The notes below the pieces were generated by a model that had not been told where the DNA came from, did not search any database, and was given only the letters and a program-made list of their open reading frames with translations. Source: Pempheris klunzingeri (Eukaryota; Chordata; Actinopteri; Acropomatiformes; Pempheridae). From it: 64,000 nt of DNA. Positions 1-19,199 of this stretch are shown here, in pieces. The stretch is from the NCBI RefSeq assembly GCF_042242105.1, contig NC_092014.1, positions 1,810,374 through 1,874,373 on the forward strand, given 5' to 3'. The stretch's first letter is position 1. Every line of letters begins with the position of its first letter. The translations under genes were made by a program, and so were the position numbers.

Positions 1-205
1 CAAATCTACACTCAAAACCCACCTGTTCCAGATCACTTTCTCACTATGATTTTAATTGCACTGTCAACCTGTTTTTATGTTTTGTAAACTTATTTAATAT
101 TGTATGAATTTTCCATGTTTTATTGTTTTAACTGTCTTCTTGTACGGCGACCTTGAGTGCCAGAAAGGCGCCTCCAAATAAAATGTATTATTATTATTAT
201 TAATA
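1..205 (+). repeat. 3' tail of a retroposon (LINE/SINE-like)
   Basis: An A/T-rich stretch ends in a short structured tail (around 143-180, with AAAGGCGCC followed by AATAAAATG) and then a TATTATTATT microsatellite. This arrangement is typical of 3' ends of fish non-LTR retroposons, where the 3' UTR runs into a short tandem tail. No reverse transcriptase is visible, so only the tail is present or in view. Family not assigned. Confidence 0.45.
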
Positions 206-274
206 AAAGGGTTTATCAACACACAAATCATTCATATTTGCCAGGTTAGGCTAAAATATGAGGCTACAAATGAT

Positions 275-355
275 ACTAAATTAGGAGCCGTTTGGGAGCC
301 GTGCCAAAAGAACCGACTCTCTGAAAATAGCCGAACTTCCCATCACTAATTTATA
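275..355 (-). repeat. Fragment of a common fish interspersed repeat
   Basis: Read on the minus strand this begins AGTGATGGGAAGTTCGGC and continues with CGGTTC/CGGCTCC blocks. I recognise this as a sequence dispersed in many fish genomes, probably a hAT-like non-autonomous element. Only a short piece is present, just upstream of the rab1a promoter. Assignment is from memory of the motif only. Confidence 0.4.
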
Positions 356-390
356 CAGCTACTTGCTGTGCAAACGCCCGTTGTCACAAG

Positions 391-409
391 ACTACATTAC
401 CCATGATTC
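391..409 (+). promoter_or_regulatory. Candidate ZNF143/Staf site in the rab1a promoter
   Basis: ACTACATTACCCATGATTC fits the known ACTACAnnnCCCAnnAnnC pattern bound by ZNF143 (Staf) in many housekeeping promoters. It lies about 240 nt upstream of the rab1a start codon. A TTTCCGGG block at about 423-430 is a candidate ETS site on the opposite strand. There is no TATA box at a useful distance. The transcription start is not determinable from sequence alone and probably lies between 430 and 600. Confidence 0.5.
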
Positions 410-503
410 ATATCCTCCGGTATTTCCGGGTAGGTATTGCTGACAGCCATATTTGATTCGATTATGCTGTTCTGGCTGCGACGACCAGTTTAGCCAGTTC
501 TTG

Positions 504-541
504 ACAAAAAAAAAAAAAAAAAGAGAGAGAGAGAGAGAGAG
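504..541. repeat. Poly-A followed by (GA)n
   Basis: A run of about 18 A is followed by about nine GA units. It lies in the promoter or 5' UTR of rab1a. Confidence 0.85.
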
Positions 542-649
542 GAAAAAGAAACGGTGTCTTTTCTGCACTACGAGGCCAGCTTTCCGGTTAATCTGCGACC
601 AAATCCAGCTGCGTTCACAGTAACAACAGTTCCTTACCTGTAGTCAACG

Positions 650-7383
<6,734 letters not shown>

Positions 7384-8640
7384 GACCCGAAAACCGCCAC
7401 GACCTGAGTCCACCCCCGAGCCCACGACCAGTCAGTCTCAATGTTACCACGCTCGACAGGGAAAGAAAACCAGACAGGTAGAGGGAGGGAGGGAGGGGGA
7501 GGGAGAGAGAGAGAGAGAGGGAGAGGCAGGAGGAAGACTTTGAGTGGACCGGTTTGTAATTGTGTGTGCAGCTACAACACCAGATTCCCACCCCACCCTT
7601 TCAAAGTCAGCAATAGGACGGTAAGCCCATCCATCAGAACACACCGAACACACCGGGCGGTTCTTCCTTTTCTTACTTTACCAAAACACACTCGTACTGG
7701 AAAAAAAAAACAAAATGTAAACAATTTTTAACAGTGTGTGAAGTTAACCAATGACAGAGAACACATGTACACAGCTTTTCTTCTTTGTTTTTTGTTTTTG
7801 TTTGCCCTGCTCTTCCTTTTCAGATTGTAAAATGAGTCTCACTTTTCTAAAACCGGGGAAAAAAAAAAAAAAGAACAAAAAAAAAGAAACACAAAGTCGT
7901 CTTTATTTCGCTGTGGATAAACGGCATGGCTTCGGCCCTCAAATCTCCTCCGATATATGAATCAGGCAGCACCTCAAATGAAGCACATGCTTAAAATCCA
8001 GCATCATGCATGTCCGAGCCGGTCACACGCTCCCCCGGCGGCATGTGACCGGCTGGCGGTCATGAAGCAGGCGGCTCAAACCACGGCGTCCCGCCCACGT
8101 CGCCTGCTCCACCCTCACAGTGTCGCCCCTCAAAACGACGTGCCAGTGCCTTTGCGGCAGGAGATTTACGTGACATTTATGCCTTCGATGCTCCCGTGTT
8201 GACGGCATTTACCCCCCCACCCCAACCCCACCCCCATGTGCCCGCGGTCGTGACTTCTCAAAGAATCCACTTTGTATGATAGCAGTTAACATTCCTGTAT
8301 ATATCTATACTCGGCTCTGTGCGTGTGCTCTGCTGGTGTCCATGAAACAATAAGCATGTGCTACATTGGGAGACGTGACGTCGGCCGTGTGTGTTCTCTC
8401 TGCTAACGTTTCTCAAAACAACAGCACAACCACAACAGGAGAAATTAAATCATCACCCCAGCTCGAAAATAATCTATAAACTGTATATATTTATACATAA
8501 CTGTAAGAAGTGATTTGCAAATTGTGTAGAGAAGCAAGTGAAGCGAATGACATGATAGATAGCTGGAATTAGTAATCTCGGCACGTGATTTGTGGCTGCG
8601 GACATGACATTTTTGTGGCACAATGTCTACTATTAAAACA
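7384..8640 (+). other. rab1a 3' UTR and candidate poly(A) signals
   Basis: After the stop at 7381-7383 come a GA-rich patch (about 7480-7530), an A-rich run (7859-7885) and a GC-richer stretch. ATTAAA at 8444-8449 is a candidate poly(A) signal; another ATTAAA lies near 8632. No other gene is seen. The real cleavage site cannot be fixed without transcript data. Confidence 0.5.
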
Positions 8641-11600
8641 ATGAAGGAGATCTTTGATAACTGCTCGTCCTACAGGTGTTTTTTTGTGTGTGTGTGTCCT
8701 CTGCCAATTATTTTCATTATCAACCCATCTGTCAATCATCTTCACGACTATCTGGTTGGTTCCCAAAGCCAAGGACGACGTTCTCGAATGTCTTGGTTTG
8801 TCCACGACCCAAAGATATTCAGCCTGAAACCACAGAGGAGGAAAATATTCCCATTGGAGAATCTTTACACTTTTGTTTTCTTAAAAAGAAAAAGACTCAA
8901 AGTGATGAACTGATTATCAAAATAGTTGATTAATGTGATAGTTGCAGCTTCACTTCCCTCCCCGTCTTCACACACAGCCGTCCGCTCTGTTCCACATTTG
9001 TTTCAGGCGTTTCTTCAGCGGAGCCATAAGCTGAGAGGAATGATGATCTTTGACCCAGATTTCTCAGGCTGCAGTGATTATTGCACCAGCGGCCTCCAGC
9101 GTGAACAAACTACCATTAATTCAGCCTGTTAGAAGTTAGAAGAGGAGAGAAACGTGTGTTTTACAGTTCAGGTTCTCTTCATGGTTCAACAGTGGTTACT
9201 TGATTCGTCTGACTGATCACTGAAGCCTCGTGTCAGGAGAAGAAGTAGAAATACAGATACTAGAGTGAGGAAATAGATTGGTAAAGGTAGAACAGTGCTC
9301 ACATTTACCATCACAAGGCCTTAAAGAGTATTTAACAGTCTGTGCAGGTTTTAAAACCCACTCCCAAGAACAAAACATTCGCCTGAACATTTCACGTTTG
9401 ATGAAATCAGATCAGAGTCGACTTCCTCTCCGTGCCGTCCTGCTCCAGTTTGGCTGCGTTATGCACATAACATCTGCACAACGGTGAGACTGGAGTGAAA
9501 CATTAGGTTGGATTAGATGAAGTGTGAGTGTGTGCGTGTGTTTTAAGAGCTGTGATTAATGGCATTAAGGACAAGTAGAATTATTTCACATGAGTAAACG
9601 TGCTGCGACACACGTTCTTTAACTGAACCAGTTGCCTTAAGGTTTTACTTTTTAATGGAAGAGTGGTATTAAAACATCTGTAAAGGTCTTAGATTCACTT
9701 TCTGATACACGTGAATGAAACGTCTTCACTCCAGTAAGAGTGAGACGGTCCGGGCCCCGAAGTGAAAAGGACTCTGTCTTAAGCTCTTCTTCCATCAGGC
9801 TGTGGACGGGGAACGTCGGCTGCTTCACCTCCGTCCTCCCTGCACGGACGCCTCCTCTCCGGCCGCAGTGCCCCACTCCGTCGTCTGCGATGGATCCACC
9901 GAGGGGTCGACGTTTCTACGTTTCACTGTCCCATCGCTCAGGTGGGAATCAGTTTTAAGATGTCATCCATATCTGTACTTTGTAATGTTTGTAGAAAGTA
10001 CAGATGTTTCTGTTAAAATATTGGAAGTAAACGTAAAAAAGTAGTCAGTAAAGTACAGACGTATTTATACTTAGTTACTTCCAGTGTTCATTAATCTGGT
10101 GTTAATTCAGGTGTTGAAGCCTCACAAAGACAGAAATAAAGTCAGATACATGGAGAGAAGTAGAAATTGTAAAAGAACAATCAAACTCAAAGTGACAAGG
10201 CGAGTACACACACAAAGATGTAATCTAGATATAATGTAGAGCGTCATGTAAGTGGGCGGTGTGATACAGCATGAAGCACAAGACACTGAAATATAGGCAA
10301 AATATATTAACTGGCACTTTAAACAGTTTTACAAAGTGCTTCATGGGCGATTAAATTAAATTAGAGGTAGTTTAAAAACAAGAAAACAGCAGCAGATTGT
10401 GAAGTTTTACTATATACTATAATATATACTATAAATCCATGTAGTATAATATCTATTCAAAGGTCTCTAAATGGACCGAGTTCATATCAGTGTCAGAACT
10501 GTGAGCTCGTCCTTAAAGCACCTTCCCACTGCTCTCTGACTGCTGTCACCTCATGACGCCGCGTTCCTCGTCCGTGAACTCAAAGTCCGCCAAGCGACAC
10601 GCCGAGCTCTCCCCCGGGGTGAGGCGTGGAGTCACGGCCGTGATGCATGATGGTCACAACCCTCAAGAAGCACTGAAGTGCTGCAGAAGTCCTGCGTTCA
10701 CAAAGAAGTATTAACATCGTTAAAGTAGTTAAAGTACCCGCTCTGCAGAATGGTGGGTTATAATCACTGATGCATTCATGTGCTTTAATGCTGCGGCTGG
10801 TGAAGGTGGAGCTCATTTTAATGACTTTATATACTTTATATACTGCTGTGCATCTTTATTTGACGCTCAAAAATATTACAAAACAAAAATGTAATTGCAA
10901 AATATAAATGTTTGTTGTTTATCTCTGAACAATCAGGGGAGTGATCTTTTCCTCACGATGTAATCGAAGCTTTGTAAACGTAAAACTTCGGTCCACTGGG
11001 CGTAAAGTAATCAAGCCAGTGTGACAAAGATAGCTCCAGTTTGTGGTTGATGTAAGATGTTATCCTCCATCTCTCATCAAATAAATGTAGTGTGGAAAAA
11101 AACCCAGCATTTCCCTCTGAGATGTAGTGAGAAACTGTAAATACTCAAATGGCTCAAAGTTGTATTTAACTACAGAACTTAAATAAATGTGCTTAGTGTT
11201 TTAGTTTATCTTAAGGAAGAGCCTCACCTTTCTGACCACGAAGAGGAAACAGAGAACTTTCTCTCTAAACGTCGAATCAAAACAGCTCCTGTCAACAGAC
11301 CCGTCTCCATGACGACTGAGCCAACTCCATCTTCTGATAAGTAAACCATAAACCACGTCTAAATCTCTAAAATCTCATATACGACAAAAGGATATTCTAG
11401 CTGAGGTGTTACAGTGTGTGTAGTCATTTTACGGGTCGATTTCAAATTTAAAAGGGTTAAATTTTGAAAATAAACAAAGTGGTTCCCTTTTTGAGGGCCT
11501 AGTCTAAAATCTGTGTTTTTAATCGACTTTCAAAGACAATTTGGGGAATAATGGTCCAAAATGTGACCATTAGAACTTTGTACCAAATAATTAAACTTGC

Positions 11601-12100
11601 TAAAGTTGTTTGTTCAACCAGCCAGATGTTTACTGAGACATGACGTGCTTGTGATTTAATACCAAGTCTGAGCTTCTTGAATCTGACAAACACCCTCCAC
11701 ATAATACTACTGCTAATAATACTAATAATAATAATAAAACAGAAGGAAAACTAATTTAAAACACCAAACTCTGATCAGTGAGCTCTGCTGTGGACAGAAT
11801 CTGTTCACTTCTCTAACTTCTAACTGTCTAATTAGAAAAGACAGATTTTCTAATTGAAATGCCAAATTATAATTATTATTAATTATTAATAATGTTTTTA
11901 TTTTATTTTATGTTTTTTATGTATTTAGTGGGGGGAGGGGGACTGAAGCACTCTCTGAGAAAACCCCACGGGGGAAACACAGTGTACCGCAGAACCGAAC
12001 CCTGACCTCCTTCCTGTAAGAGACGTGAAGTCCAGCCGACATGAGGCTGGTAGCTCAGAGAACAAGCGGGATGTGAGGTGGGACTTCTGGGCTCAGGGTG
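8641..12100. other. Intergenic, no gene seen
   Basis: A/T-rich DNA with only short open frames that lack family resemblance, splice context or codon bias. There are no strong tandem repeats, no tRNA and no clear transposon end. Weak degenerate repeats may exist but are not recognisable by eye. Confidence 0.6.
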
Positions 12101-12299
12101 ACATGATGTAGGATGAACCACAACCGCCAAGACTGCGACTAATGAGCTTGGAAACACTTTGTTGGATCCTTTTAGTGAGTCTCTCCTTTGGTGGCGTCAT
12201 CAGGTGCCCGTTAAGAGTCTCAGCTATGGATTTGAGAATCAGAGGATCCTTTGACAGCAGGCCGATGGCTGCCAGTCATCTTGGTCAGGTCCTCGTGAG

Positions 12300-12680
12300 C
12301 TGCCTTGATTGTCATTTTGATATTTTGGGCGCTGAGTCAGACAGCAGCGTCGAGGCCTTCGACCTCTGCCCAGAGCTTCTGCTCCAGTGTGACGGTGAAA
12401 GATTTTACGTCGTCACTGGACGGATTCACGGGCTGATTCTTCAGAATCTTCTTAACCAGCGGCAGCACCATAATCAGACAGCACAGCTGAGTGTGTGCTG
12501 CCGGAGACACTGGTGCTGACATGATGGCAAAACATTTCTCGGACACGTCATTTGTCGCTACATCAGTATTCATTATAATGAATGATGGATTAATATCGTA
12601 CTTTTTACCACATTCAGCTTTTGTTACTGTAACTATGCCGCTCCACAAACAGGTGACGATCTTATATCCCACAATGCATC
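12300..12680 (-). pseudogene. Possible decayed transposase-like coding relic
   Basis: The minus strand is open for 111 codons (12672-12337). Its mid-part has the pattern LIMVLPLVKKILKN followed by an acidic linker, which loosely recalls the region before the C-terminal domain of hAT/ZBED-type transposases. The frame breaks beyond 12337, where similar-looking coding continues in another frame. No catalytic residues can be checked. It could be chance; the overlapping plus-strand frame at 12142-12519 has nothing recognisable. Confidence 0.25.
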
Positions 12681-13279
12681 GCTGTAGATTAAACCACCCA
12701 ACGGCAACGCGAAGGAGATGAATTCAGCTCGACCTTGAACATCTACAGCTGATATTAACTGTTCTCTTGTAAAAACTGTTCTCTTAATACTCTGAGTACA
12801 TTTGATGATGAAACTCTTTAGCTGAGTGACGTTGTCGGTGCAGGATGTGTGTGCGCTCATGCTCCCAGATTATATGAAGTAGTAAAAAACAGAAAGAGGG
12901 AATATTAGGTCCAACCCCCCCTCCTCCTCCTTCCTCTGAGGATAAACCCTCCCATTTTCTTTCAAGCTGCAGAACAAAGCACACAGCGAGCACAGAGAGA
13001 TGTTTTGGTGTGTGAGGGGATGGGGGAGGACGGGGGGGGGACGGCGGCCGGGCATCTGAGTAGCCGGCTCTGTTTGGCGGCTTCGTTTGTAGCCGGTTGC
13101 CGGGTGATGGAAGAGTGGTGGTGGTGGGGGGGTGTGACAGCTGCAGAGGCCGAAGCCTTGTAACCCCCCCCCCCCCCCCATCAGTTTATTAAGAGTCCAT
13201 GTGTGAAGTTCAGGCTCAGAGTCGGCCTGCAGCTCCAAACAAACTCTGACTGACCGAAGCCATCTCCAGGCTCCACTCC

Positions 13280-13314
13280 TTTACACACTGGTTTAAAAAT
13301 ACCAGAATTATCCT
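13280..13314. mobile_element. Solo terminus of the foldback family
   Basis: GTTTAAAAATACCAGAATTA followed by TCC and TTAA (13315-13318) matches the right terminus of full copies such as the one ending at 32730. The core is absent, so this is a fragment. Confidence 0.5.
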
Positions 13315-13318
13315 TTAA

Positions 13319-14030
13319 AAAAGTCCTGTGCCAAACTTCAGACACCCTGATTAGACTCTTCCTCCTCCTCCTCCTCCTCCTCACGTGACCTCAGCTTTTT
13401 CTCCTGCTTCGTCTTCGTTCAGGTTGAACACAAGCGTAACGAGACCCGTCGTGAACTCTGCTCCGTCGTCTCAGCCTGACGTGACGCCCGTAAACACCGA
13501 CCGGCTCTTCCCGGCTGAGCGTCGCTGTTACGCTGCACAGTGTGTGTAGTTTGCCCCCGTGTGACCTTGTAGAGGTTTCCTGCCTGCTGCCATCGCGGTC
13601 ACATGAGGTGATGTTTGTCTGTGTTCAGAGTTGTTTGACTCTGATCGATAACTCCAAATCAGGCCAAGAAGTTAAAGGGGCCTGTTCACACCTGCCAGTA
13701 ACACACACACACACACGTTAGGTGATCAGGTCGTCTCTCAGTCTGTGTGCACAGAAACGCGTACGGCATTTGTACACAGGTTTATAAAAGACTGAACATT
13801 TAACATCGGTGCCTCCTCTATAACGTCACGTTCATTTAACATCAAACATCTTTATAGGTCCAGTGCTCTGCCCTTATTTGGAGCTAGCTCTAGAGCAGGT
13901 TTACGTGGTTTAATGTTCCTACAACACATTATTTTCCTCACACTACACGTGGCGGCTGCAGCTGTTTCCAGCCTTCATTCATTTTAGAAGCACAGAAACA
14001 GTTACAACAGAAGCTACAAGCTGGTGCCCG
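13319..14030. other. Intergenic, no gene seen
   Basis: It contains a (CCT)n patch near 13360-13382 and short CA runs. No coding potential or known element is recognised. Confidence 0.5.
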
Positions 14031-14039
14031 ACACGTGTC

Positions 14040-14625
14040 GCTGTGCTACCAGGAGCTCCTGTGTTCTGTGAGGTAAAATTACTGTTTTTATCAATGGAGT
14101 CTGGTGGGTTTAAAGAGAACGATGCTCATGTTGGTTGGTTGTAATAATCCTTTAGGGGAACTGCACCTGATCAGAAATTGTTATTCTAAGTGTGTGACAG
14201 CATCATGGAAAGGATCCCTACAGAGAGAGACCTGGAAGATCCTTTTGGTTTAACCACAAACAGCACACACACCAGACTACATTCACTAAAACAGGGATTT
14301 TACGTTGCAGCACCGGGAGATGAGCAACACAGGAGTTGTTGGTCTGCTGCTGCCTCAATCAGTGAGTTTGTTTGTGTTATATTGTGTGACTTTGGTGTTT
14401 AAAGGGTTTGTTCGCATCCAATATTTTTTTGTGACACAATAGCACAAACAAACTAACGGGTCGAGGCAGCAGTAGACCCACAACTCCTGTGTTCTGTTCT
14501 CTAAAATCCCTGTTTTAGTGAATGTAGTCTGGTGTGTGTGCTGTTTGTGGTTAAACCAAAAGGATCTTCCAGGTCTCTCTCTGTAGGGATCCTTTCCACG
14601 ATGCTGTCAGAATAACAATCTGACA
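14040..14625. mobile_element. Foldback element, copy 2
   Basis: The left core is at about 14203-14268 and the right core, in inverse complement, at about 14540-14604. Both arms are of the short type, without the ATATCGCTCTCTG insert. The loop carries the TTTGTTTGTGTTA / CACAAACAAACTAAC inverted pair. An extra partial arm copy precedes the left core (14045-14115). Outer termini are degraded. Confidence 0.8.
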
Positions 14626-15161
14626 AACTAAACCACATTCATACTTTTATTCACCTTTATTTCTTTCTGTATCTTGTAGCCTTCCAATCAAACGCTCCAA
14701 AACCAGGCTGATGAAATACAAACTGTGTCTATCTGTCTTTGTTACCCACATTCATGTCCTTCACATGGTAATTTGTTCAGTTTTCGATCCTTCACACGAG
14801 AAAACACCCGACCTGAGTCGTCATGTGACTGGAGGACACCTGCACTGGAACCCCCCCCCCCCATTCAGTAGCTGCAGCATGAACCTGCTGCCTACCTGCT
14901 CACTGTGAGCGAGGCCACAGATCGTTCGTTTGAAGGGCATCAGCTGCCGGTGCTGCGTTTTATTCAGGCCATCTGGCTGCAGTCACCTCACACTGTGCCG
15001 AGCTCGTGCTGCACCGGCACATCGGCGGACAGCTGCCTGATTTTTGGCTGGAAGATGAAGCTCAGCGTAGGTTTCCTTTTTAATACGGCCCCTAATTTCG
15101 TTGTATGAATCAAGTACCAATAAAATACTCTGGGGAACTAAAGACAGTAACAACTACAGTT

Positions 15162-15162
15162 G

Positions 15163-15190
<28 letters not shown>
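15162..15190. repeat. (TA)n microsatellite
   Basis: About 14 TA units in intergenic DNA. Confidence 0.95.
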
Positions 15191-15194
<4 letters not shown>

Positions 15195-15534
15195 TAGTGT
15201 CTTAATTAGTTTTTTACTTAACTTCTTTACTACTCATTGATGCACACAGGGCTCACTACTGGGGAAGAAAACTGGGACATTTTGGGAACACGTGATTTTA
15301 CACAAAGAAGAGATTTTCTTCAGATTTCTGACTTAATATTTATAGATTTTTTATTTACTGTGTTTATATCGACAGCTCAGAATTGTGTGTTAGTGTAATG
15401 ATGTGATTTCTGTCGTTTTCCTTTATTTTATTTCATACATTTTGTCATGAAGAAAGGGGACAGGCTGACACGTGCACTGGGAACATTTAAAGGCAAACTT
15501 GGGCTCTATTTTCACATATTGTGTCTAAATGACT

Positions 15535-15950
15535 GGAAGTGTGTGACAGCATCATGGAAAGGATCCCTACAGAGAGAGACCTGGAAGATCCTTTTGGTTT
15601 AACCACAAACAGCAGACACACCAGACTCCATTCACTAAAACAGGGATTTTAGCTCACCTGTTTGTGTGCAGCACTAATGTGTTGGACGCTTTAAAACATC
15701 AAAGTTACACAATGACACAAACAAACTGACTGATGGAGGCAGCAGAAGATCACAACACTGTATACAAGAGGTGGACGTATCCACTGGTTTACCAGACTCC
15801 ATTCACAAAAACAGTATTTTTATTGGTTCACAGAGTTGCTGGTCTGCTGCTGCTGCTTCGATTGGTCCGTTTGTTTGTGTTATTGTGTGTTACACAAACG
15901 GTTTTGCACACATTTTTCCAGCCTTCATTAGTTTGGAGAGCCAAATAAAA
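15535..15950. mobile_element. Foldback element, copy 3 (left arm plus loop pieces)
   Basis: It holds one intact core (15550-15610) followed by loop sequence with CAAACAAACTGACTGATGG. A second, divergent arm segment (CCATTCACAAAAACAG near 15800) lies in direct rather than inverted orientation. The copy appears rearranged. Confidence 0.7.
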
Positions 15951-16734
15951 CTTTAAGAGGATGTGATTTAAATTAAAGAACAAAGACTGACAAGAGCTGT
16001 TTAAAAGAAAACCTTCAGAAGCGTCTCAAACAAAGGCGTCGCCCGGCCTTCTGAAAAGGAAAGCCTGCTTTACAGACGAACAGTCGGAGCTGTAGAAGGG
16101 AGCCCTGAGCAGCTTTTTGTGTTTGTAAAGTAAAAATCAGGCACCTTGTGGTAAAATTACATTCTCCTTTTCTCTAAGAAGAAAGCCATCGTCTGGCCGT
16201 CTTCCCCTGCACGGACAAATGGAAGTGATGTAAGGTGTCACAGAAACAGCTGCATGTTTGCTTGAACTCGTCTGACTGGTTTAAGAGATTTGTAGGTGCT
16301 CTGGGTCGGCTGTGGTGTCGGGATCAGCTGCCGGCACATATTCATCAGGAGTCAGACAAAAAGTCAGCCTGCAGCAAACATTCAGAGCCAAAAGACAAAC
16401 TGTGCAAAAGTTGTGGTTAAAATATCGGTGCAGCAGGAATCTGAAGACTTAAGATCAATAAAAGACACAACTTGGCTTTAAGTTTAACCCCAATAATTCA
16501 TCCTGACTTAACATCCTCACCAAGCAATAACATATCTGTAAATTTACTGAAACTAAGTGTTTCATGAAGAAAATGTTGAATAATTTAGGACTCAACGCAT
16601 TTTATCTGCATTTTATACACAACAGAGACACAACTAATATATTTTTGGTGTTTTTAATATAATTATTAGCAGTTTTCAGATGCAGTTTGGTGCAGTTTAG
16701 GCACCAAAACTACTTAAGTAGGTTTGTTGGTTAG

Positions 16735-17395
16735 CAGTAGACCAGCAGCTCCTGTGTCTTGCAGTTTAAAATGACAAATAGACCTGTAAGGTCCTTTTTG
16801 TTTAATTACAGACAGGCGACAAATGACTGGCTTCAAAGCCACCAGACTACATTCACAAAAACAGCTATTTTACCCAGCAGAACACTGGAGCTGGTAGTCT
16901 ACTGCTGCATCGATCAGTTAGTTTCTTTGTGTTATTGTGTGACTTTGGTGTTTTAAAGGCTTAGTTTGGACCCAACACAATATTTGCGAAGTACACAATA
17001 ACACAAACTGAGGCAGCAGCAGAGCAGCAGCTCCTGTGTCCTGTTCTCTAAAATCCCCGTTTTAGTGAATGTAGTCTGGTGTGTGTGCTTGTGGTTAAAC
17101 CAAAAGGATCTTCCAGGTCTCTCTCTGTAGGGATCCTTTCCATGATGCTGTCACACACTTAGAATAACACTCTGAGCCTGTCAGTGGATCAAACAAGCTC
17201 TTTTAGTGGACCTACTGTGATCAGGTGCAGTTGTCCCAAAGGATCACGTTGCAGCCATTGCAGCCCGTTTGGTGGCTGCTGGCTGAGGTGATCTACTGGA
17301 CCAGTTCCAACACTTTTACTACCTACCAGTCATTTTCAAACCCAAATTATTAAAAAAAAAAAAAAAAGAGAACAGGCCCTGGGTTTAATACTGCT
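16735..17395. mobile_element. Foldback element, copy 4
   Basis: The left arm is divergent (16740-16890). The loop (16895-17030) has TTGTGTTATTGTGTGACTTT matched by ACACAATAACACAAACT. The right arm is well preserved (17035-17310), including the long outer section with CAGCCCGTTTGGTGG. The end runs into poly-A (about 17350-17367) and GGCCCTGGGTTTAA. Confidence 0.8.
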
Positions 17396-17399
17396 GCTC

Positions 17400-18750
17400 T
17401 TAAAAATAAAGTAGACAAAAAGTCAGAATAAATATAGTCTGGGCTTTAGTGTGGTGAGCAGATTAAACTGTTTGTGTCTTCTGTGGTTTGCAGAGTTTAA
17501 AGTGCACAGCTGACAGCCAAGGACTCGCCTTCTGCCTGGATATTACTGAGATGTCCGACGCTGAATAACTCGGATGCTTCGCATAGCTGTGGTTGATCTC
17601 TCAGCAGGAGAAGCGAGGGAACAGTCGAACAGAAAACCCTGCAGCGCCTCTCCATCACTGAACTGAAGCAAGAGCTGCAGGTGAAAACTCTGAGACATGT
17701 CCACGGAGGGCGGGGCGCCAGCGGTGACGGTGTATTTTAGGGGTGTTAACTGTGATGGGGGTGGAGCTGGTGTCAGTGAGGCAGCAGCCAAACACTGTCA
17801 GGACCGCAGACGCACTGATGGACCTTTAAAGGTGTCTGTCTGTGTTCGACGTCACGTCAGTGGACTGATGGAGAAAATAAGCTGCAGTCTGATAATAAAC
17901 AGTTCAAAATGAGCTCCAACAGTAAAATCCTGCTTTTATCTGAATGATTAGGATCAATAATCTATTGATAGAACAAATAATACCCACAACAGTCACAGGG
18001 GACACTTTTCTGCTCAGAGTACTTTTACTTTTAATGCTTTAAACACGTTTTCCTCGCAATGCTCACGTCGTTTTACTTTTACTTGACCAACAGAGTATCT
18101 TTACAGTGTTGGTGTTAGTACTTTTACTGTGATAAAGGATCTGAGTACTTCCTCCGCCGCCCCAGAGGGTCCCACAGTGCACCATTATTCTGTCAGTGAG
18201 TCCTGAAGCTTCATGAAGCTCCTGCTGACCATCAGCAGCTGCCCTTCAAAGTAAAAGCTTCAGATTCCTCATGTTAGAAATTGGAGACGTGTTTTCTATA
18301 TTTGCCTCTCATGACATTTATATATGGTTTATAGTGTTAGTGTTATATTTATTATTATATAGTGACAAATACCTCGACAAGACCGGGCTGGATGTTCAGA
18401 ATATGTTCACCAAAAATATTTTATTGAGAAAAAAACCTCCTTTAATCAACAGAAACCAGCAGCATAAACAAACCTACTGACTTATTGGCTAATTATCACA
18501 TTTTTAATGTATTTTTTTATTCATATCTTTAAAGCTGCACAATTTTTACATTATTTTGTAATACGACTAACGACAACAAAATGTTTTTGTTTTATGGTTT
18601 TGATGATAATTTATATATTTTTATTGGATACAGTATGATGTTTATAATTTATGCACTTTTTGTTTTTTATTTTATTAATTGACTCAATTAATTACAATCA
18701 GTTGTTGATCAAATGTATTTTATTTTTACTTCTTTTATTGCTCCTGCAAT
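17400..18750. other. Intergenic, no gene seen
   Basis: The short open frames at 17543-17912 and 18271-18480 have no recognisable family, no splice support and no conserved motif. The last part is A/T-rich. Confidence 0.5.
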
Positions 18751-18774
18751 AGAATCAATTAAAGTAATTAATAG

Positions 18775-19105
18775 AACATAACATAACAGATATTTATAAC
18801 CATAACTAACCATAACGCAGACATTTATATCCATAACTAACCATAAAATCTAACCATGACAGATATTTATAACCATAACTAACCATAACAAATATTTATA
18901 ACCATAACTAACCATAACGCAGACATTTATAACCATAACTAACCATAAAATCTAACCATAACAGATATTTATAACCATAACTAACCATAACGCAGACATT
19001 TATAACCATAACTAACCATAACGCAGACATTTATAACCATAACTAACCATAACAGATATTTATAACCATAACTAACCATAACGCAGACATTTATAACCAT
19101 AACAT
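18775..19105 (+). repeat. Minisatellite upstream of the sertad2 promoter
   Basis: Repeats of ATTTATAACCATAACTAACC alternate with ATAACGCAGAC or ATAACAGAT, giving units of about 34 nt with a few 50-nt variants. About nine to ten units are present. The array stops about 20 nt before the TCTCGCGAGA promoter motif. Confidence 0.93.
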
Positions 19106-19126
19106 GACGTTCATCTCTAACTCAAA

Positions 19127-19136
19127 TCTCGCGAGA
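19127..19136. promoter_or_regulatory. TCTCGCGAGA promoter element of sertad2
   Basis: A perfect copy of the palindromic TCTCGCGAGA motif, known from many TATA-less vertebrate promoters. It is followed by GCGGAAGTG (about 19191, ETS-like) and CATGGCGG (19205-19212, YY1-like). These together mark a CpG-type start region at about 19140-19210 for the plus-strand gene. Confidence 0.6.
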
Positions 19137-19199
19137 GTTTCGAACTATCTATCGTGCCCTCGGAAACTGCTTTTATTTTGAAGTCTCTCAGCGGAAGTG

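Noticed and set aside
12142-12519. 125-codon plus-strand open frame
   Set aside because: No recognisable motif; it is antisense to the slightly more protein-like minus frame and has no splice or promoter context.
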